From: Carboxylicivirga taeanensis
GTDB lineage: Bacteria; Bacteroidota; Bacteroidia; Bacteroidales; Marinilabiliaceae
DNA length: 64,000 bases
Assembly: GCF_051851475.1 (NCBI RefSeq)
Contig: NZ_JBPUSJ010000012.1
Span: forward strand, 1-64,000
Reading direction: 5' to 3'
The notes under the pieces are model-generated. The model saw only the letters and a list, made by a program, of their open reading frames with translations. It had not been told where the DNA came from and searched no databases. Every line of letters begins with the position of its first letter. Within the stretch, counting starts at the first letter, position 1. Shown one piece after another: positions 59,108 through 64,000 of the stretch. The position numbers and the translations under genes are program-made.

Positions 59108-61318
59108 ATGGCGTTGAATCTTGAGATTAAGGATAAGGAGCGAACAGAAATTCGGAAGGCTTATAGGCAACTGCTATTGGCTTGCAAGCCGTTAATGGAA
59201 GCAGCCGATGTGGATCTAATCAGGAAAGCATTAAACATGACCCGAATGCACAACCCTGAAGTGGCACGGAATGAGGCCGGCGAACTCAAAGTTCTGGAAT
59301 CGCTGGAGGTAGCTTTGGTGGTGATCAACGAATTAGGATTGAGCCGGGTAGCTGTGATGGGGGCCTTACTTTATGACACAGTGGTCGACGGCTCGGTTTC
59401 GGTTGATGAAGTGGAGCGAACATTTGGCAAACAAGTAGCCCTGATAACCAGGGGATTGGTAAAAGTAAGCGAACTCTACAACAAAGGAACCTCCATACAA
59501 AATGATAATTTCAGAAAATTGCTGCTCACTTTTGCAGAAGATATCCGTGTGGTGCTGCTGATTATCGCTAACAGGCTTCGAACCATGCGAAACCTGGCTC
59601 TGTATAGTGCCGAGGATCAGCAACGGATCAGCAGCGAGGTGGCCTATCTATATGCGCCAATGGCCCATCGCCTGGGGCTTTACAACATCAAATCCGAAAT
59701 GGAGGATTTGGTCATGAAGTTTACCAATAGAGAAATGTACTCCTTTATTGCCAAAAAGCTGAATGAAACCAAGCGGGCCCGTGATAAGTACATTCGTGAG
59801 TTTATCGAACCCTTGGAGGAGCAGCTGAAAAAGCAAGGCTTAAAGTTCGAAATCAAAGGGCGGACAAAAACCATTCATTCTATTTACAATAAAATTAAAA
59901 AGCAAAATACTGAGTTTGAAAATGTTTATGACCTGTTTGCCATTCGTGTGATATTAGACAGTGAACTGGAGAAAGAAAAGGCAGAGTGCTGGCAGGTGTA
60001 TTCAGTGGTGACAGATAAGTATCAGCCCAATCCAAGTCGTTTGCGCGATTGGATTTCAGTGCCTAAATCCAATGGCTATGAGTCACTGCATACCACGGTG
60101 TTGGGGCCAGAAAGTAAGTGGGTGGAAGTACAAATACGAACCGAGCGCATGAATGAAGTGGCCGAAAAGGGACTGGCTGCCCATTGGAAGTACAAAGGGC
60201 ATAAAGGGGAAAAAGGCATGGATGAATGGTTGTCTAATGTGCGCGAAATTCTTGAAAATCCTGAGCTAAACGCCGTTGACTTCATCGATGATTTTAAGCT
60301 GGATTTATACGATGAAGAGGTGTTTGTGTTCACTCCTAAAGGGGATTTAAGGCGATTGAAAAAAGGAGCCACCGTGCTCGATTTCGCTTTTGAAATACAC
60401 TCCGAAGTTGGTAAGAAATGCGTTGGGGGACGGGTCAATAATAAAAATGTTCCCATTAAATATGTGCTAAAAAACGGCGATCATGTAGATATACAAACGG
60501 CCAGCAATCAGGAGCCTAAAAAAGACTGGCTCAATATTGTGGTCACCTCCAAAGCTAAGTCTAAACTTAAACAGGCGCTGCGCGACATCGAATACAAGGA
60601 AGCAGAGATTGGCCGCGAGATGCTTGTGCGAAGGTTAAAAAACTGGAAATACGAATTGAGTGATCAGTTGCTGAATCAGTTAGTGAAGGCCTTCAGGTAC
60701 AAAACTGTGCAGGATTTTATGCGGGCCATTGCCATCGATAAGGTTGATTTCTCGCGTATTAAGGAGTTTATTATCAGGCTTGATAAAAAGGAAGATGAAA
60801 CAGCGGAACATGACAAGGAGCGAAGTGCCGAGAAGTTTGTATCGGGTAAGGACACGTTGCCGGATGATGATGTTCTGATGATTGACAAGAGCCTGACCAA
60901 TGTTGACTATAAGCTTGCTAAGTGCTGTAACCCAATTTTTGGAGATGAGATATTTGGTTTTGTGGCTTCGATGGGGGGCATTAAAATACACCGGAAAAAT
61001 TGTCCCAACGCCATCGATATGCATACTAAGTTTGGCTATCGCATCGTCAAAGCGCAGTGGACGAGCGGTTCAGATACTAGCTATCAGGCTACATTGAAAA
61101 TTACAGGGGTCGATGATATTGGGATTGTGACCAATATCTCACAGGTCATCTCAAAAGAGCTAAAAATTAAGATTCGCTCCATGAGCATTGATTCGCACGA
61201 AGGGATTTTTGAAGGCACATTAACCGTTTTTGTCGATAATATCAATAGTTTAACCGCTTTAATCAGGAAAATTAAGAATATCAGAGGCGTTTATACTGTT
61301 TCGCGCGTGGGAGCCTAA
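59108..61318 (+). CDS. relA: RelA/SpoT-family (p)ppGpp synthetase with degenerate hydrolase domain
   Basis: This 736-residue stringent-response enzyme has an N-terminal HD-like domain (about 20-195), a synthetase domain (about 235-360; GRTKTIHSIYNKIKKQ, DLFAIRVI, PKSNGYESLHTTV, EVQIRTERMNEVAEKGLAAHWKYK), TGS (about 390-450), a zinc-finger/helical region (YKLAKCCNPIFGDEI) and a C-terminal ACT domain. In the hydrolase site the HD pair is Tyr89-Asp90, the ED pair is Val93-Asp94, and ADRLHN is ANRLRT, so hydrolysis should be lost. The synthetase keeps a basic RLRD (311-314) where RelA of E. coli has EFDD. A separate bifunctional enzyme is expected elsewhere. Confidence 0.9.
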   Translation: MALNLEIKDKERTEIRKAYRQLLLACKPLMEAADVDLIRKALNMTRMHNPEVARNEAGELKVLESLEVALVVINELGLSRVAVMGALLYDTVVDGSVSVDEVERTFGKQVALITRGLVKVSELYNKGTSIQNDNFRKLLLTFAEDIRVVLLIIANRLRTMRNLALYSAEDQQRISSEVAYLYAPMAHRLGLYNIKSEMEDLVMKFTNREMYSFIAKKLNETKRARDKYIREFIEPLEEQLKKQGLKFEIKGRTKTIHSIYNKIKKQNTEFENVYDLFAIRVILDSELEKEKAECWQVYSVVTDKYQPNPSRLRDWISVPKSNGYESLHTTVLGPESKWVEVQIRTERMNEVAEKGLAAHWKYKGHKGEKGMDEWLSNVREILENPELNAVDFIDDFKLDLYDEEVFVFTPKGDLRRLKKGATVLDFAFEIHSEVGKKCVGGRVNNKNVPIKYVLKNGDHVDIQTASNQEPKKDWLNIVVTSKAKSKLKQALRDIEYKEAEIGREMLVRRLKNWKYELSDQLLNQLVKAFRYKTVQDFMRAIAIDKVDFSRIKEFIIRLDKKEDETAEHDKERSAEKFVSGKDTLPDDDVLMIDKSLTNVDYKLAKCCNPIFGDEIFGFVASMGGIKIHRKNCPNAIDMHTKFGYRIVKAQWTSGSDTSYQATLKITGVDDIGIVTNISQVISKELKIKIRSMSIDSHEGIFEGTLTVFVDNINSLTALIRKIKNIRGVYTVSRVGA

Positions 61319-61409
61319 TTCATAACGATTCTTAGGCCTGTTCGTTTGTTTTTTTCTTTTTTTTGGGTTACATTAATGAGGTAAGTATCTAACCTTTAAA
61401 AACAACGCC

Positions 61410-62513
61410 ATGGAAGAAAAAATCATTACGTTAGTTGTATTATCCTTTGAGCGGGCACACATCTTAAAGTCGATGCTTGAGGCAGAAGAAATTGAATGTT
61501 TTCTGGAAAATACGAACCTCATTCAGGGGGCTGTTTCAACAGGGGTGAAAGTGCGGATATCTGAAGCCTCTCTCGAAAAGGCCCTGCCAATATTGGAGGG
61601 GATGATGCCGGAAGAGATGGAAGAAGTGGAAGTGAAAGATATTCCACCACGTATATTGCTGCCCGTTGATTTTTCAGATTATTCACGTAAGGCCGCCGAG
61701 TTTGCTTTGGATTGGGCGCAGGAGTTAAATGCTGAACTGACGGTTTTTCATACCTACTTCAATCCCATTATTAGTGCCATGCCTTTTTCCGACACATTTG
61801 CCTACGAAGTAAACACCGAGGAGATGGTGATGGAGTTGGAAGAGAAAGCACGTGAAGGCATGGAAGAAATGAAAACTTACCTGAACCAGAGAAATGAGCA
61901 ACTGAGCAAACCTGTTGCATTAAAAATGGAACTGGTGAGAGGAATCGCTGAGGATGAGATCGTCAAATACAGTCGCGCTTATCGTCCACTAGTGATTATA
62001 ATGGGTACACGGGGAGCCGACCGTAAAGCGGCTGATTTAATTGGCAGCGTAACGGCCGAGGTGATGGAAAACGCCAAAGTGCCTGTTTTAGCCATTCCCG
62101 AGAACTTTGAATACACCGGTTTGGGAGCTCTGAAAAACATACTTTATGCGACTGATTTTCAGGAGGCCGATTTCAAATCGTTGCAAAAACTCGAAAAATT
62201 AATTCGCCCATTAGATATGATGGTCACCTGTGGTCATGTAAGCTCAAAAGAGCATTCACAGTGGGATGAGGTGAGAATGACAGGCCTGAAGGAGCACATA
62301 AAGGCCAACTACGATGAAAAACTGGTGAAATGCGATTTAATTGAGCACGAAGATTTATTTGTGGGGCTCGAAGGCTATGTAAGAGATAACCAAATTGATA
62401 TGCTCTCGTTTACCCGAAGACGCAGAAATCTGATTAGTCGTATTATTAACCCGAATCTGGCCAAAAAAATGTTGTTCCATTCTACCACGCCATTATTAGT
62501 ATTTAACGATTAA
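61410..62513 (+). CDS. universal stress protein, tandem UspA domains with N-terminal DUF2007-like domain
   Basis: This 367-residue cytoplasmic protein begins with a small domain of about 75 residues (ITLVVLSFERAHILKSMLEAEEIECFLEN, as in the DUF2007 putative signal-transducing family). A full UspA domain follows (about 78-235; PRILLPVDFSDYSRKAAEFALDWAQ ... IIMGTRGADRKAADLIGSVTAEVM, which includes a GxxG-like nucleotide motif), then a second, poorer Usp domain (about 243-367) lacking that motif. The arrangement suggests that one half binds nucleotide and the other is regulatory. It follows relA by 91 bases. Confidence 0.8.
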   Translation: MEEKIITLVVLSFERAHILKSMLEAEEIECFLENTNLIQGAVSTGVKVRISEASLEKALPILEGMMPEEMEEVEVKDIPPRILLPVDFSDYSRKAAEFALDWAQELNAELTVFHTYFNPIISAMPFSDTFAYEVNTEEMVMELEEKAREGMEEMKTYLNQRNEQLSKPVALKMELVRGIAEDEIVKYSRAYRPLVIIMGTRGADRKAADLIGSVTAEVMENAKVPVLAIPENFEYTGLGALKNILYATDFQEADFKSLQKLEKLIRPLDMMVTCGHVSSKEHSQWDEVRMTGLKEHIKANYDEKLVKCDLIEHEDLFVGLEGYVRDNQIDMLSFTRRRRNLISRIINPNLAKKMLFHSTTPLLVFND

Positions 62514-62548
62514 TTTTCTAATTTTAGGCAAACCAAATTGCCTGGAGT

Positions 62549-63451
62549 GTGAAACAATTATGTACAATATATCCTAAGGCCGGCTTACTGATAGCCGGCC
62601 TTCTGCTGCATTGTACTTTGGTTGTCGCACAATACCCTGTAAGTGGTGAAATACTTGAGGTGGGAGGGGATTACAGTGATGTCAGGGTTGAGTTAAGAAG
62701 TAACAGGCAACAAAGTAGTATCCCAATCTCTGCAAACGGGATGTTTTTTGCGTCATTGGATTGGAACACAACCTATACATTTTCATTTTTCAAAGAGGGC
62801 TATGTATCTAAGGTAATTGAGTTTGCCACGCATTTGCCCCAAGGCGTCTCGGCATCAAATATTGAGCCTTACCACATGCCGGTGCGTTTGTTTAAAATGT
62901 TTGATGGGGTCGATACTGTTTTTTTTAAGAATCCGGTTGCTAAAATACGCTACGATGAAGCTAAACCCAGAGCAAATGGGCGTGTTGGTGATTTTTCTGA
63001 TGATCGGGATTACTCCTTAAAAGTGAAATACCGGGTGGAGCAAATGCGCCAGCAGGGAAAACGCCCAAATAACGTCAAACAAACTGTGAAGAGCAGCAAT
63101 GAGGCAAATCTGCCGCAGCAGACAGCTGCACTTGAAAAAGAAGTACCAAAGCGTGCCCTTACTGAAGATGTGCCCCAAGCAACCGTTAGTGATCCAGAAA
63201 GGGTACCACCCTTAAAAGAATCCTATCCTGATGGGGAGCATAACGAAAAGTTTACGTTTAAGAATCGGACGGTTCTGAGAACGATCTTTGTTGCAGATAA
63301 CCTATACCGTGTTTTTTTGTCTGTCAAACACAATTGGGGCGGACACTATTATTTTATTAATGAAACAACAAGCGGTTACCGCTGTATTTCTAAAGAAACA
63401 TACGAGAATTCAATTGAAACATGTAGAACTAAATTGACGAACAATAAATGA
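62549..63451 (+). CDS. secreted protein of unknown function
   Basis: This 300-residue protein starts with GTG; no ATG lies at the right place and the signal peptide (MKQLCTIYPKAGLLIAGLLLHCTLVVAQ) starts there. A beta-sandwich like CarboxypepD_reg/PEGA repeats follows (about 29-100; VSGEILEVGGDYSDVRVELRSN). Then comes a low-complexity basic linker (about 150-210) and a C-terminal region. A hairpin AGGCAA/TTGCCT (62526-62543) lies just before the GTG and may control translation. Its stop overlaps the next ATG (ATGA). Confidence 0.6.
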   Translation: MKQLCTIYPKAGLLIAGLLLHCTLVVAQYPVSGEILEVGGDYSDVRVELRSNRQQSSIPISANGMFFASLDWNTTYTFSFFKEGYVSKVIEFATHLPQGVSASNIEPYHMPVRLFKMFDGVDTVFFKNPVAKIRYDEAKPRANGRVGDFSDDRDYSLKVKYRVEQMRQQGKRPNNVKQTVKSSNEANLPQQTAALEKEVPKRALTEDVPQATVSDPERVPPLKESYPDGEHNEKFTFKNRTVLRTIFVADNLYRVFLSVKHNWGGHYYFINETTSGYRCISKETYENSIETCRTKLTNNK

Positions 63452-64000
63452 GCTATATAAGAGGTTTTGCCAGCGATAATAATGCCAGCGTGCACCCCGA
63501 GGTGCTGAAGGCGATGGCTGATGTTAATGACGGACATGCGGTTGGTTATGGTGGTGATAAGGTAACCGAAAAGGCACAGGCCCTGTTTAAGCAGGTGTTT
63601 GGTGAAGCAACAGAAACATTTTTCGTATACAATGGTACGGGTGCCAACGTAATTGCCATTCAGGCCTTAACCCAGTCGTTTAATGCAGTTGTTTGTGCCA
63701 AAACGGCTCATATAAATGTTGATGAGTGTGGTGCTCCCGAAAAATTATCAGGTTGCAAGTTATTGCCCATTGAATCGGTCGATGGTAAAATAACAATTGA
63801 GCAGATTAAAAAATATATGCACGGTTTTGGTTTTGAGCACCATTCGCAGCCCAAATTGGTTTCAATAACGCAGGCTACCGAACTAGGTACTATTTATACG
63901 GTTGAGGAAGTTAAAGCCATAGCCGATTATGTGCATAGCAAGGGCTTATACCTGCACATGGATGGAGCGCGAATTGCTAATGCGGCGGCAGCTTTAGACT
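63448..64000 (+). CDS. low-specificity threonine aldolase, N-terminal part (cut by window end)
   Basis: The ATG at 63448 overlaps the preceding TGA by four bases. The 184 visible residues (MSYIRGFASDNNASVHPEVLKAM...) match the PLP-dependent beta-eliminating lyase/threonine aldolase family: FASDNNASVHPEVL, HAVGYGGDKVTEKAQ, VYNGTGANVIAIQAL, and HMDGARIANAA with the cofactor-binding Asp. The PLP Lys lies beyond the window. It should split threonine or allo-threonine into glycine and acetaldehyde. The coupling to a secreted protein is unexpected. Confidence 0.9.
   Translation, partial: MSYIRGFASDNNASVHPEVLKAMADVNDGHAVGYGGDKVTEKAQALFKQVFGEATETFFVYNGTGANVIAIQALTQSFNAVVCAKTAHINVDECGAPEKLSGCKLLPIESVDGKITIEQIKKYMHGFGFEHHSQPKLVSITQATELGTIYTVEEVKAIADYVHSKGLYLHMDGARIANAAAALD

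Noticed and set aside
58910..59170. 86-codon minus-strand frame upstream of relA
   Set aside because: It overlaps the relA start, shows no domain or signal, and has no promoter or ribosome site.

Overview
The window looks like a chromosomal segment of a Bacteroidota bacterium, probably a free-living marine or sediment member near Marinilabiliales (the order is a guess). The phylum call rests on Oar/CarboxypepD_reg-type TonB-dependent receptors, many lipoproteins with an SxxC/AxxC lipobox, GldI-like FKBP lipoproteins, weak Shine-Dalgarno sites, and repeated Bacteroidota promoters of the form TTTG / about 20 nt / TAnnTTTG. Those promoters fix several start codons downstream of the longest possible start. 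No rRNA, tRNA, CRISPR array, prophage or replication origin was seen.

Layout. 1-1700: remnants of two REP-associated tyrosine transposase (RAYT) genes, the second decayed, with REP-like hairpins around a small HEAT-like lipoprotein gene. 1731-22250: mostly single genes in mixed orientation: a Tat-exported zinc alcohol dehydrogenase, a DUF169 protein, an RhlE-type RNA helicase, a secreted oligoendopeptidase, a MATE exporter, an outer-membrane barrel, a DUF4105 membrane protein, two thioredoxin-like envelope proteins, a serine hydrolase, a GH20 hexosaminidase and an AddA-like nuclease-helicase. 22420-32176: MscS channel plus Na+/K+:H+ antiporter, lumazine synthase, a TPR membrane protein, recF-DUF721, ndk, and nrnA with two GldI-like lipoproteins.

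32473-39155 is a hexose cluster: sugar MFS transporter, ROK kinase, NUDIX-type regulator with twin operators, galT, galK and galM. Together they import and phosphorylate hexoses and run the Leloir pathway; galE is not in the window. A TetR regulator follows.

40295-52301 is the most interesting region. Two TonB-dependent receptors have promoters that align in register over 100 bp and share a nearly identical 60-bp leader/signal-peptide block. Between and after them lie a partner lipoprotein, an endonuclease I lipoprotein, a large triple-repeat surface protein and a nucleotide pyrophosphatase/phosphodiesterase. I read this as a candidate extracellular nucleic-acid and phosphate scavenging locus, possibly under PhoB-like control because the promoters carry 11-bp-phased TTAACA-type repeats. 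This is inference.

52369-64000: a C69 dipeptidase, a 42-bp minisatellite, an AsmA-like protein, ribosomal protein L19 with a structured leader, a YtxH/holin-like envelope operon, a RelA-type (p)ppGpp synthetase with a ruined hydrolase site, a universal stress protein, and a secreted protein translationally coupled to a threonine aldolase that runs off the window.
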